Source: MSPOR6 sp964652195 (GTDB lineage Bacteria > Poribacteria > WGA-4E > WGA-3G). Taken from it: a stretch of DNA of 64,000 nucleotides. Shown here piece by piece: positions 54,225 through 63,063 of the stretch. The number at the start of each line of letters is the position of its first letter. Positions within the stretch are counted from its first letter, which is position 1. The stretch covers positions 1-64,000 of the forward strand of contig CAZZBB010000060.1 in NCBI GenBank assembly GCA_964652195.1, read 5' to 3'. Below the pieces are notes generated by a model. It did not search any database. It saw only the letters and a program-made list of their open reading frames with translations, and was not told where the DNA came from. The translations under genes were made by a program, and so were the position numbers.

Positions 54225-55460
54225 ATGGATGATATGAATATGCCAGAACATTGGGAAGTGATACCTTTAGAAAACGCGGTCAATATCTTTGATAAAAAGA
54301 GAATTCCACTCAATGAAAAACAAAGGCAAAAAAAGCAAGGAAATTACCCTTACTGTGGAGCAAATGCAATCGTAGATCATGTAAATGATTATTTATTTGA
54401 TGGTGAATATATTTTGTTAGCGGAGGATGGAGGGTATTGGGGTTCTTTAGAAAATTCTGCTTATTTGATGAGAGGAAAATTTTGGGTTAATAATCATGCC
54501 CATGTTTTACAAGCTAAACAAGGTCTATCAGATAATTACTTTTTGATGTGTCAACTAAATTATCTTGATATTACACCATTTATCAGCGGCACAACTCGCG
54601 GAAAGTTGAATCAGGGAATGATGAAGCGGGTCCCATTAGCGCTTCCACCACTCCCCGAACAACGCGCCATCGCCCACATCTTACATACAATCCAAGAAGC
54701 AAAATTCACCCGAAAACGCGAAATTGAATTAGAACGCGAACGAAAAGCAGCATTGATGGATTATCTCTTTACACACGGCACAAAGGGTGAACTCCGCAAG
54801 CAGACAGCAATCGGTGAGATTCCTGAGAGTTGGAAAATAGTGAAGTTGGGAGAAATTGCAGACATTGTTTATGGGGTTCAAGCAGCTGTAGCAAAACTTC
54901 TTGATGAATCAATAGGTCTTCCAATTTTGACAAACATAAACATTACATTAGAAGGAACTCTGGATTTAACAAAACTACGCTACTATGAATTACCGGAAAA
55001 TAAAAGAGAAAAGTTGATCTTGCGAAAGGGTGACCTGCTGTTTAACTGGAGAAGTGGAAGTCAACATCATGTAGGAAAAACTGCTTTATTTGATAAAGAT
55101 GAAGAATATACTTTCTCTTCGTTTATTCTGCGTTTTCGTCTTTCTGATCAAATAGACAATATCTTTGCTCTCAACTATTTTCATTATCTAAGAACAAAAA
55201 GGTTCTTTGAAAAGAAACGTTCTCAATCGTCAATCAATTCGGTCATGAATGCAAGTCGAAGTGCGGACATTCCTATGTTAGTTCCATCAATTAATGAACA
55301 ATTAAAAATTGGTGATACGCTGCAAAAATTAAATGTGAAAATAGCAGCTCTTGAACGAGAAGTTGAACTCATAGACGAACTCTTCCACGCCATGCTCGAA
55401 GAACTCATGACAGGGCAGCGATCTGCTGTGCCACTGATTGATACCAAATTGCTGAACTAA
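54225..55460 (+). CDS. hsdS: Type I restriction-modification specificity subunit
   Basis: 411 residues with two target-recognition domains separated by conserved helices. First TRD: PEHWEVIPLENAVNIFDKKR to IPLALPPLPEQRAIAHIL (LPPLPEQRAI is the classic HsdS phrase, ~145). Second TRD starts IGEIPESWKIVKLGEIADIV (~205) and ends VPSINEQLKIGDTL. The helices after each TRD contact HsdM. Each TRD reads half of a bipartite DNA target; the sequence cannot be told here. Complete. Confidence 0.92.
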   Translation: MDDMNMPEHWEVIPLENAVNIFDKKRIPLNEKQRQKKQGNYPYCGANAIVDHVNDYLFDGEYILLAEDGGYWGSLENSAYLMRGKFWVNNHAHVLQAKQGLSDNYFLMCQLNYLDITPFISGTTRGKLNQGMMKRVPLALPPLPEQRAIAHILHTIQEAKFTRKREIELERERKAALMDYLFTHGTKGELRKQTAIGEIPESWKIVKLGEIADIVYGVQAAVAKLLDESIGLPILTNINITLEGTLDLTKLRYYELPENKREKLILRKGDLLFNWRSGSQHHVGKTALFDKDEEYTFSSFILRFRLSDQIDNIFALNYFHYLRTKRFFEKKRSQSSINSVMNASRSADIPMLVPSINEQLKIGDTLQKLNVKIAALEREVELIDELFHAMLEELMTGQRSAVPLIDTKLLN

Positions 55461-55753
55461 CAGATGTCATTGACAACAAACGCTATTTGCGTTAAAACAA
55501 TTATCACATAACAACTGGTTTTCTACTTCCACTTTCGCAAGTGAAGTGTCAGGCAAGGAGCATCTGGCATCCTGAAAATCCTAAAATCCCGCAAATTCTG
55601 ATTCTGAAAACTAAAACTGAAAGCCTCTGGTGGGATGTTGTAACCGGTTGCGATCTTGGTTGTGATATGCTAAAATTCCACACAGGATTTTAGTAGACGA
55701 CTCAATTAACAGCGGAACGTTTGAAATTAATTGAGGATGGGACAGACAGAAAA

Positions 55754-56821
55754 ATGAGATGTTTTGAAACCCGCGGTCCTGTATATCCGGAGGACAACTA
55801 CGTCGTTGCACGCACAGATGAACTTTCGGATTTTGTCAATCGGTTGGAAAAGGGTCGGTATATCGTCCTTTTCGCCCCACGGCAGACAGGAAAGACCACG
55901 TTCTTCCGCAGTGCGTTAGATAGGCTCACAGCCGAGGCGTATTTCCCAATTCAGATTGATTTTCAAGCGTCCAACAACCTTGAACCTTCCGAGTTTTATG
56001 AAGGCATTTACGACGATATTCGCGAGGAGATAGAAAATGTTTTTCAAAGACGCGGCAGCTTGCCTTCTGAGGCTTTAGAGCAACTTTTAGACAACACAAA
56101 ACTCACCAACTATCTTTCTTTGCGAAGGTTTTTTAGGCGACTTTCAGATGTGCTGGAAAATCAGAAGGTTGTCCTGATCATTGACGAATTTGACGGTATC
56201 CCCCGAACGGTTGTAAGTGATTTTCTATATACACTCCGCCACATCTACCTTTCCAGAAGACATCGATCCCCACATAGCGTCGGCATCGTCGGGGTCAAGA
56301 GTATTTCCCAGCTAAACTACGATCGTTCTATTTCTCCCTTCAACATCCAGGATGAGTTCAAATTGCCCAATTTCACCCTTGATCAGGTGCACGAGCTGCT
56401 TTCGCAATACACAGAAGAAGTGGGGCAGCCCTTCGACCCCGCGGTTATTGAATCTATTCACAAACAGACAGCTGGACAACCCGTACTCGTCAATCGATTC
56501 GCGCAGATCCTTACAGAGGAATTGGACATTGCCAAAAGTGAACCAATCACACTGCAACACTTTTCAAAGGCACTTGTCCAACTTCTTCGCGAAGGACATA
56601 CGAACATTGATCACCTGATAACCAATATCCGTAGGAATCGGCGGTTTGAGTCGCTCCTTATGAAAATCGCCTTTTATGATGAAGGCACAGAATTCAACCT
56701 TTACAATGAACTCATCAATGAACTCGCCACTTATGGTGTCATCGCCGAAGGGGAGGACGGTATGTGTGAAATTGTCAATCCGATTTATCACTATGCATCA
56801 TGCGGGAATTCAAACCAATAG
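55754..56821 (+). pseudogene. AAA-type ATPase (AAA_14/DUF1703-like), frameshifted at its C terminus
   Basis: 355 codons from ATG 55754, the usual start for this family (MRCFETRGPVYPEDNYVV); a TTG 33 bases upstream is possible. Walker A APRQTGKTTFF (~38-48), Walker B KVVLIIDEFDGIP (~140-152). At ~56793 the frame leaves IVNPIYHY for ASCGNSNQ and stops. In the adjacent frame the DNA reads IMREFKPIVNGLEQEYLPED, so a single lost base (TATCGC to TATGC) explains it. Even then the frame ends at 56873, and the nuclease-like C-terminal half of relatives is missing, replaced by the hicA remnant. Base composition is richer in GC than the neighbours, suggesting transfer. Residual ATPase activity is possible. 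Confidence 0.7.
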
Positions 56822-56867
56822 TGAATGGATTGGAGCAGGAATATTTACCAGAAGACAATGCAAGCTG

Positions 56868-56942
56868 GGAATAGATGTTCCAAAGGGCACACTCAAAAGT
56901 GTTCTGAAACAAGCGGGACTCAAGGTTGAAGTGATAAACTGA
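56868..56942 (+). pseudogene. hicA: 3' remnant of a HicA toxin gene
   Basis: The frame reads GIDVPKGTLKSVLKQAGLKV then EVIN and TGA. This is the conserved C-terminal end of HicA mRNA interferases (PxGTLxxILKQAGL). Its start and catalytic His region are gone, cut at the junction with the broken ATPase. The TGA overlaps the ATG of the former hicB (TGATG), the usual hicAB coupling. Confidence 0.72.
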
Positions 56943-56953
56943 TGTAATATGTT

Positions 56954-58321
56954 GTGATTTATGAAAAGGGGGACAGCAGTTATGGTGCTTATGTTCCCGA
57001 TCTCCCAGGATGCATCGCTGTAGGTGATACACTGAAAGAAGTCGAAACATTAATTCAAGAAGCTATCGAATTTCATATTGAAGGATTACAAGAGGACGGT
57101 GACGATGTTCCACAACCCTCTATAAACATCCCTGTTCAGTATGATATTCCATATCTTGGTAAACACAAAGTCATTGAAAACTATGTATATAACGATGATC
57201 CTGCTCTCTTTACTTGTAAGAACTCTGCGGGACAACTCCACCTTGTTGCTGTTGGTAAAAACGATATACAAAAAACCTGGCTCCGTGTTGGAATCTCTAA
57301 TGAACGGTTTAATTATATCCGCACTGGTGGATTAGAACTTCGTAGTGCTTTCACCGATGCTGGGTATGGTTCTCTGCTACAGGTAAGAGTACCATACGAC
57401 GATTCTATAGAACCTTCACTGAAGGTCCTCCATCCCAATGAAATCCCTGAGGACCTGCTCCCGCTTCCAGGCGAACGACTCGGACTAAAAACCGAAACAC
57501 TTCCTGCACTTAGCAATGCACAAGAAATAGCTTCATCCAGTGCTCGAGAACTTCTGAATTTTGCCTTCAATTTTGGTGGAATTTTCAGAACAGAAGCACC
57601 GATCGACTCTTTAGGCAATATTCTAACCGGATTACAACAAGTAATTAACAGAATCGGTGCAAAATGTGTTAATTCAACATCTAAAAAGATACCTGAAGAC
57701 ATCAAAAGCAGTATGGGGATCTCGCTATTAGAAGTTGGTGCAGGTTCATTTGAGATTCAACTTGCATCGACAGAGTATGTTGGTATATTGAAAGAGTCTG
57801 ATCTTGGAAATGCAATTAATGACTTTCTGAAAATTCTTAATTCTGGATGTAACCAAGACCAACTGAAACCACTCATGGAGCACTTCGGACCAAGAATAGC
57901 AAAGGAATACACTGAGTTTCTCAAACCACTCAGCGAATCCGCAATAGATACCAGATTCACGTGGACATCGCCACATCCTGACCGCGGTGGAACAGCCCAA
58001 CTATCTAAGTCTCAAATGGTAAAAACCATTGATATTCTTGAGAAGATTCAAGAAAAAACATTAAAAACAATAAGAATCCCCGGTACATTAGTTGGTATTT
58101 CTCTCAGATCCAAATCATTTGAGATAGAAACGTCTAATGATAACTATTATGAAAGAGATTTCTTTAAAGGAAAGATCACGGATGAAGTTTTAGAGACTGA
58201 AATCGTAAAGAACGCTGCAGTAAACAAGCAATATACTGCAGAAATACAAGGTTTCGCTGAAATTGGTGAGACAAAAGATGAAACCAATATTAAGTTCCGA
58301 CTACTTAGTCTCAGTCAGTAA
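56954..58321 (+). CDS. HicB antitoxin domain fused to a DUF6575-like protein
   Basis: 455 residues. Residues 1-55 are HicB: VIYEKGDSSYGAYVPDLPGC, IAVGDTLKEVETLIQEAIEF, HIEGLQEDGDDVPQPS. At ~65 the sequence passes into IPYLGKHKVIENYVYNDDPA, LFTCKNSAGQLHLVAVGKND, which matches the start of DUF6575 proteins (YLGxxxVIExYxYYDGPxLFxCxNxAGQLYLA). The original HicB ATG (56942) is followed at once by TAA (ATG-TAA), probably CAA changed to TAA, so translation, if any, begins at GTG 56954. HicB's usual C-terminal DNA-binding part is replaced. A rearranged gene, perhaps still expressed. Confidence 0.7.
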   Translation: MIYEKGDSSYGAYVPDLPGCIAVGDTLKEVETLIQEAIEFHIEGLQEDGDDVPQPSINIPVQYDIPYLGKHKVIENYVYNDDPALFTCKNSAGQLHLVAVGKNDIQKTWLRVGISNERFNYIRTGGLELRSAFTDAGYGSLLQVRVPYDDSIEPSLKVLHPNEIPEDLLPLPGERLGLKTETLPALSNAQEIASSSARELLNFAFNFGGIFRTEAPIDSLGNILTGLQQVINRIGAKCVNSTSKKIPEDIKSSMGISLLEVGAGSFEIQLASTEYVGILKESDLGNAINDFLKILNSGCNQDQLKPLMEHFGPRIAKEYTEFLKPLSESAIDTRFTWTSPHPDRGGTAQLSKSQMVKTIDILEKIQEKTLKTIRIPGTLVGISLRSKSFEIETSNDNYYERDFFKGKITDEVLETEIVKNAAVNKQYTAEIQGFAEIGETKDETNIKFRLLSLSQ

Positions 58322-58345
58322 TCTTACTGCAACTTAGATACAGAT

Positions 58346-58828
58346 ATGTCTGAACGTTCCGTAGTCCAAGACCCACTCCTCAAATACACCAACGAAATCG
58401 GCAGGACACAGGTCACCCGATCAGAAGCCATGCAGATGCGTGGAGGAAATACTTCCGCACTTTATTTTCAAGACACATTAAAATCACAACTCCTAAAACT
58501 CAACAATGGAATCATAGACGACGCCAATTGTGCCGACGTGATACGCATACTCAACTTGCTGAAACCCACACTTGAAGGCAATCAAGAAGCACTCAACTAC
58601 ATTCGACAGAACGCCAACACACAATTCGGAAAAGGCAGACTATTCGAACGACTGATAAGAGCATATCTGCTTGAAGACCCATCTACAACAAACGATTTTC
58701 AGAGGTATATCTATAGGGAGAAGAGGAATAAAGAATGGGAAGTCTTACAACATCCTTTGAAAAGTGTTAGCAACGATTACAAGAACCTTGACAAACCCAG
58801 GTCAACTATAGTAGAAGAGACAGTGTAG
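58346..58828 (+). pseudogene. hsdR: HsdR N-terminal stub joined to a helicase-like fragment
   Basis: 160 codons. Residues 1-~88 (MSERSVVQDPLLKYTNEIGR, LKSQLLKLNNGIIDDANCAD, ILNLLKPTLEGNQEALNYIR) match the extreme N terminus of type I restriction subunits, usually ~1000 residues. From ~90 the frame becomes GKGRLFERLIRAYLLEDP and YREKRNKEWEV, the start of another large DEAD/DEAH-type helicase family. It lacks the PD-(D/E)xK nuclease and the motor domains, so no cutting is possible. Deletion between two defence genes is inferred. Confidence 0.65.
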
Positions 58829-58854
58829 AATACAGTTTATAGGTATATAAAATT

Positions 58855-59045
58855 TCAATCGTTTTCATCTTCTCGATGGTCAGGATTTTGTTCCTTTTTG
58901 CTATTGAGCCGTAAGAATTTACACCTTGCTTCTTTAATTCTTCCTGCCTCCGTCTCACATCAATACAATATTTGTGAATATCGTTATCAAAACGGGCGTT
59001 AACTAATCGCTTTGCTTCTCTGACTTCTTCAATAATATCGTTCAT
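58855..59045 (-). pseudogene. Antitoxin-like gene with a -1 frameshift
   Basis: Start MNDIIEEVREAKRLVNARFD and NDIHKYCIDVRRRQEELKKQ GV (split) are of the small antitoxin type that usually accompanies a PIN toxin. After GV the open frame continues as hydrophobic nonsense to 58806, whereas the neighbouring frame reads KFLRLNSKKEQNPDHREDEN D and stops at 58855. Adding one A to the AAA run near 58917 restores it. No PIN gene is adjacent. A truncated longer product of 79 residues is the literal open frame. Confidence 0.55.
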
Positions 59046-59091
59046 GATTCAATCTCCAATAGTTGTTATAGCATTCACGCAACCTATCCCC

Positions 59092-59125
59092 AACCGTGTA
59101 ATCCGTGTAATCCGCGATTCAGACA
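59092..59125 (+). repeat. Interspersed repeat copy
   Basis: CAACCGTGTAATCCGTGTAA then TCCGCGATTCAGACA, another copy of the 7637..7675 module, with a truncated further copy near 59180. Confidence 0.6.
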
Positions 59126-59276
59126 TCCAAGAAACCATCATTCCCCCAAATCATTTACCTTATACCAAACCCCTCTTCTCCGTGAAATCCATGATTCAGA
59201 TCCACCATATATACAAATCCCCTTAAAATAAATTGAAGAAACATAAAACAACAAACATCACATATATATAAAAGAG

Positions 59277-59305
59277 TTGACATAAGACTAAACATACGTT
59301 ACAAT
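59277..59305 (+). promoter_or_regulatory. Near-consensus sigma-70 promoter with no evident gene
   Basis: TTGACA at 59277-59282, exactly 17 bases, then TACAAT at 59300-59305. Next plus-strand gene is 540 bases away. The DNA between contains only short frames and the hairpin motif at 59549. A small RNA, a long leader or chance are possible. Confidence 0.4.
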
Positions 59306-59548
59306 AACAAGAAGAGAATAAGTACAATACTCATGCTAATACCTAACTAAGTAAGTCAATATGATTAATGAAAACATATACACATTTATACAAATAAAAA
59401 ACAGAAACAGCAAAACTTACAAATCTCTGTATTGGAGAATCATCTGAAAAGAAAAAAGACACAAAATCACACAATTGGAGAATTCTTATAAGTCTAAAAA
59501 AACACCGATGAACACAGACTGCTACAGGGCGGACAGCCATTTTTGGAA

Positions 59549-59580
59549 TGACACACAATGTGTCAAAAAGTGTAACATTT
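59549..59580 (+). repeat. Isolated copy of the covarying hairpin motif
   Basis: TGACACA-CAA-TGTGTCA followed by AAAAGTGTAACATTT. Arms are identical to the copy in 44434-44461. Part of the longer element may be present (59442-59480 has ACACAAAATCACACAATTGG), but most is missing. Confidence 0.55.
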
Positions 59581-59843
59581 TTAACATTTATATAAATTAT
59601 TTATTACTATTGTAAATAGGTAAAATGAAGATAATTTGCAGAAAATTCACCCTTAATAAGTTCGTACAATTTCTGTCCGATGTAAAGTTAAATGGGAAAT
59701 CTGCTATAAATGATGTATACCGTAGGTTGGCTTGAGGAACGTATCCTTCAAACAAGATTCTGTACAAAAACTTAAACATCCTAAACACAATACGTGCTAT
59801 AATTCCAGATGAAATTATAACACAATCGATAAAGGAAACATAG

Positions 59844-60914
59844 ATGAATAAAAACTCAATAGAACTACTTGAAGCGTTGACACAAGCTGACGGAATTCCC
59901 GGATTTGAGGGAGAAGTTCGAGATATTTTTCGGGATAGAGTCTCTGATGTAGGTACTATCGGCACTGATAGATTAGGGAGCATTTATTGTACACGGGAGG
60001 GTAGTTCGAAAAGCCCGCGTATTCTGCTTGACTCACATTTAGATGAAATCGGGTTTATTGTACAAAAAATAACGGATAATGGATATATCAAATTTCTACC
60101 GCTCGGTGGATGGTGGGGACACACATTATTAGCACAAAGGGTTAATATCACTACAAAGAATGGTAAGGTCCCAGGAGTTGTGGGTTCAACGCCACCACAC
60201 CTACTCGGAGGTGGTCGTGATAAAGTATTGGAGGTAAAAGACCTATATATTGATATTGGAGCAGAAAACGAAGAACAAGCAAAGGAAGAGTATGGGGTTG
60301 TACCCGGTTGTCCAATTGCCCCGTACGGTCCTTTTATGGGATTAAAAAATGAGAAATTACTTACGGCAAAAGCATTTGATAATCGTGTCGGGGTTGCACT
60401 TGTAATAGACGCATTGTTGAATCTTGACGACCATCCCAATACAGTTATCGGTGCTGGATGTGTACAAGAAGAAATCGGATTGCGTGGGGCAAAGACATTA
60501 GCAACAAGTGTCGAACCTGATCTGGCAATTATCCTTGAGGGTCCCCCTGCTGATGATACCCCTGGAATTGATGGTGGAGTGTCAGAAGGAACACTTGGTG
60601 AAGGCGTTCAAATTCGACTGATTGATTCTTCAATGATTGTAAATCCAAAATTATCAGATTATGTGATTGAAACAGCAAAGAAGCATGAAATTCCGTATCA
60701 ATTGGGTGTACGCCAATCTGGTGGAACAGATGGTGGTGCAATCCACCAATACAGCAGAGGTGTCCCGTCTATCGTACTTGGTGTTCCAGCAAGATATATC
60801 CATAGTCATGTATCCATTATAAATGTTGATGACTATACTGCAGCGTTGGAATTGACAATGCATCTTGTCCGTGAGATAGATACATCTGTTTTTGAAGGAT
60901 TCCTATTTGATTAG
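59844..60914 (+). CDS. M42 family aminopeptidase (FrvX/PepA-like)
   Basis: 356 residues. Metal ligands: LLDSHLDEIGFIV (His/Asp, ~60-72), AKAFDNRVGVALVIDAL (Asp, ~174-190), VQEEIGLRGAKT with catalytic Glu-Glu (~205-216), EGPPADD, and the final His in YIHSHVSIINVDDY (~320). Di-zinc or cobalt exopeptidase, cytoplasmic, self-assembling into tetrahedral dodecamers in relatives. TATAAT at 59798-59803 is a likely -10 site; ribosome site AAAGGAAAC. Confidence 0.93.
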   Translation: MNKNSIELLEALTQADGIPGFEGEVRDIFRDRVSDVGTIGTDRLGSIYCTREGSSKSPRILLDSHLDEIGFIVQKITDNGYIKFLPLGGWWGHTLLAQRVNITTKNGKVPGVVGSTPPHLLGGGRDKVLEVKDLYIDIGAENEEQAKEEYGVVPGCPIAPYGPFMGLKNEKLLTAKAFDNRVGVALVIDALLNLDDHPNTVIGAGCVQEEIGLRGAKTLATSVEPDLAIILEGPPADDTPGIDGGVSEGTLGEGVQIRLIDSSMIVNPKLSDYVIETAKKHEIPYQLGVRQSGGTDGGAIHQYSRGVPSIVLGVPARYIHSHVSIINVDDYTAALELTMHLVREIDTSVFEGFLFD

Positions 60915-60966
60915 AAGATCACCTTACTTCACCTAATCCAAAATCCATTATATACAATAACCAAGG

Positions 60967-61113
60967 TTATTTATAGTGAACATTGAAAATAATAACACAA
61001 AATCCCTGTAGGAGCGATCTCCGAATCGCGACTTAACTCAGTGATAGTCGGGAATCGGAGTTCCCTTCTACATCTCAAAATGTTCCATTAATTCAAAAGT
61101 TTACTATAAATAA
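60967..61113 (+). mobile_element. MITE-like element, family B, best-preserved copy
   Basis: 147 bp bounded by TTATTTATAGTGAACATTGA and TCAAAAGTTTACTATAAATA A (split). Core has GTAGGAGCGATCTCCGAATC followed by GTCGGGAATCGGAGTTCCC. It fills most of the gap between 60914 and 61153. Confidence 0.68.
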
Positions 61114-61152
61114 TCCTGTACAAAAAAGTAATCAATTGTATGGAGGAAGATA

Positions 61153-61992
61153 GTGGAAACAACCTTACCGAAAATAACATTTTGTAATCACGAGTTAAGT
61201 AAACTGGTCATTGGTGATAATCCATTTTACGGTTTCTCTCACTTTAATCATCTTCTGTCACAACATCAAAAAGAATACAATACCCCAGAGCAGGTTGTGA
61301 AGACGTTAAAAAGGGCAGAGGAAGTGGGTATAAACGGTTGGCAAAATAGTATTACAGTACGTTCTCAATCTGATCTCCAGCGATTTCGTGATGCAGGGGG
61401 AACGATGCATTGGTTCTGCCTGAGTTGGAGTACTGAATGGTATGAAAACCCCGATAAGGTTTTTGAGGATGTAAAACTTAATCCTATTGGAATGGCACCG
61501 CACGGAGGGGGTGTCGGACAACGATGCTTTAGAGAAAAGAAATTTGATCTGTTGCAGGACATCCTCAAACGAATTCGTGATACGGGTGTTCTTGTTGGTT
61601 TATCGGTTCATGACCCGAAACTCCTACATATTGCTGAAGACGAAGGATGGGATATAGATTATTATATGACTGCGCTTTATAACCTTCATGGTGGTAGTGA
61701 CAAGTTCCGTGAAAAGTTTGGCTATGCCCCATTAGGAGAGATTTACGCTCGTGAAGATCGTGATGAGATGTCCGAAGCAATTCAACGAACTGAAAAACCG
61801 TGCCTTATATTCAAAGTTCTCGCTGCAGGTAGGGTAATCGGTAGTCAACAACAGATACGGGATGAGTTTAAATTCGCCATAGAAAACTCAAAACCCAATG
61901 ATGCATTGTTGCTCGGTATGTATCAGCAATTCTCTGATCAAATCGGTGAAAATGCTGCATTGATAACAGAATTATGTGCAGAATTAGAATAG
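61153..61992 (+). CDS. Conserved protein of unknown function, TIM-barrel-like
   Basis: 279 residues from GTG with a strong GGAGGAAG ribosome site. No named domain. Features: KLVIGDNPFYGFSHFNHLLS (~17-36), MAPHGGGVGQRCFREKKFD, GVLVGLSVHDPKLLHIAEDE, and KPCLIFKVLAAGRVIGSQQQ. The strand-helix alternation suggests a TIM barrel akin to aldo/keto reductases without their Tyr-Lys catalytic set. It ends at the base before a possible start of the aldo/keto reductase gene, so they form an operon and may act on the same compound. Confidence 0.6.
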   Translation: METTLPKITFCNHELSKLVIGDNPFYGFSHFNHLLSQHQKEYNTPEQVVKTLKRAEEVGINGWQNSITVRSQSDLQRFRDAGGTMHWFCLSWSTEWYENPDKVFEDVKLNPIGMAPHGGGVGQRCFREKKFDLLQDILKRIRDTGVLVGLSVHDPKLLHIAEDEGWDIDYYMTALYNLHGGSDKFREKFGYAPLGEIYAREDRDEMSEAIQRTEKPCLIFKVLAAGRVIGSQQQIRDEFKFAIENSKPNDALLLGMYQQFSDQIGENAALITELCAELE

Positions 61993-62034
61993 ATGGGGTT
62001 TTGGTATACTCTCAATATTCCACGGAGACTAAGA

Positions 62035-63018
62035 ATGGAAATGCGTCCATGTGGTAAGAGCGAAATTGAGATTTCCCCAATGGGAATCGGGTGTTGGTCT
62101 TATGGAGGTGGAGACTACTGGGGACCACAAGCACAGACTGATGTAACCGCTGTAGCACACGCAGCATTGGATGCCGGGATTAACTTCTTTGATACTGCGG
62201 AAGGTTACAACGAAGGACGAAGTGAAGAAGCAATCGGAATCGCTTTGAAAGGTAGACGGCACGAAGCTGTCATTGGTACGAAGATTGGAACACCAGATCC
62301 ATCAATAATACGTGAACGGTGTGAAGCAAGTCTAAAACGATTACAGACAGATTATATAGACATTTACATGATTCACTGGCACCACGATGAATTTGCCATT
62401 GAAGATAGCATGGCAGAATTAGTCAAATTACGTGAGGACGGTCTTATTCGTGCTATCGGTGTTTGCAACTTTGGGGTAGCACAACTGAGTGCAGCACTTA
62501 ACACTGGAACTGAAGTTATAACGAATCAATTATGCTACAACCTACTATCACGTGGAATTGAGGTGGAACTTCTACCATTATGTCAAAAATATGATCTCGG
62601 CATTTTGGGGTACATGCCTCTATTACAAGGTTTATTGACAGGAAAATACAAAAGTGCTGATGAACTTCCACCTGTTCATTCCCGCTTTCGCCATTTTAGT
62701 AATGATCGTCCCTTGGCAAAACATGGTGAACAGGGAGCAGAGCAGGAAGTATTTGCTACATTAGAAGGTATCCGAAAGATCGCAGAAACAGAACAGATTC
62801 CAATGAGTCAACTTGCTATTGCATGGACATTGGCAAAACAGGGAATTACATGCATGCTTGTTGGTACACGGAATACCGATGAATTGAATATGAACTTACG
62901 TGTTTTTGAATATTCACCTGAGGTGAGTGTCATTAAAGAACTTGATAGATTAACTTTACCACTCTTAAAGAAAATGGGTACAAATCTGGATTATTTCCTG
63001 GGTAAAAGAACTCGATAG
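62035..63018 (+). CDS. Aldo/keto reductase
   Basis: 327 residues from ATG 62035, chosen for GGAG 8 bases upstream; a Met at 61993 would follow the previous stop at once. AKR features: NFFDTAEGYNEGRSEEAIG (Asp50/Tyr55-type catalytic pair, ~47-66), TKIG with the catalytic Lys, YIDIYMIHWHHDE (His), and the NADP region GITCMLVGTRNTDELNMN. Reduces sugars or aldehydes with NADPH. Downstream of the unknown protein and 45 bases before the PhyH gene. Confidence 0.9.
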   Translation: MEMRPCGKSEIEISPMGIGCWSYGGGDYWGPQAQTDVTAVAHAALDAGINFFDTAEGYNEGRSEEAIGIALKGRRHEAVIGTKIGTPDPSIIRERCEASLKRLQTDYIDIYMIHWHHDEFAIEDSMAELVKLREDGLIRAIGVCNFGVAQLSAALNTGTEVITNQLCYNLLSRGIEVELLPLCQKYDLGILGYMPLLQGLLTGKYKSADELPPVHSRFRHFSNDRPLAKHGEQGAEQEVFATLEGIRKIAETEQIPMSQLAIAWTLAKQGITCMLVGTRNTDELNMNLRVFEYSPEVSVIKELDRLTLPLLKKMGTNLDYFLGKRTR

Positions 63019-63063
63019 CTTGTATAAATGTGATTACAATCACTTTAAATAAAGGATATTCTT

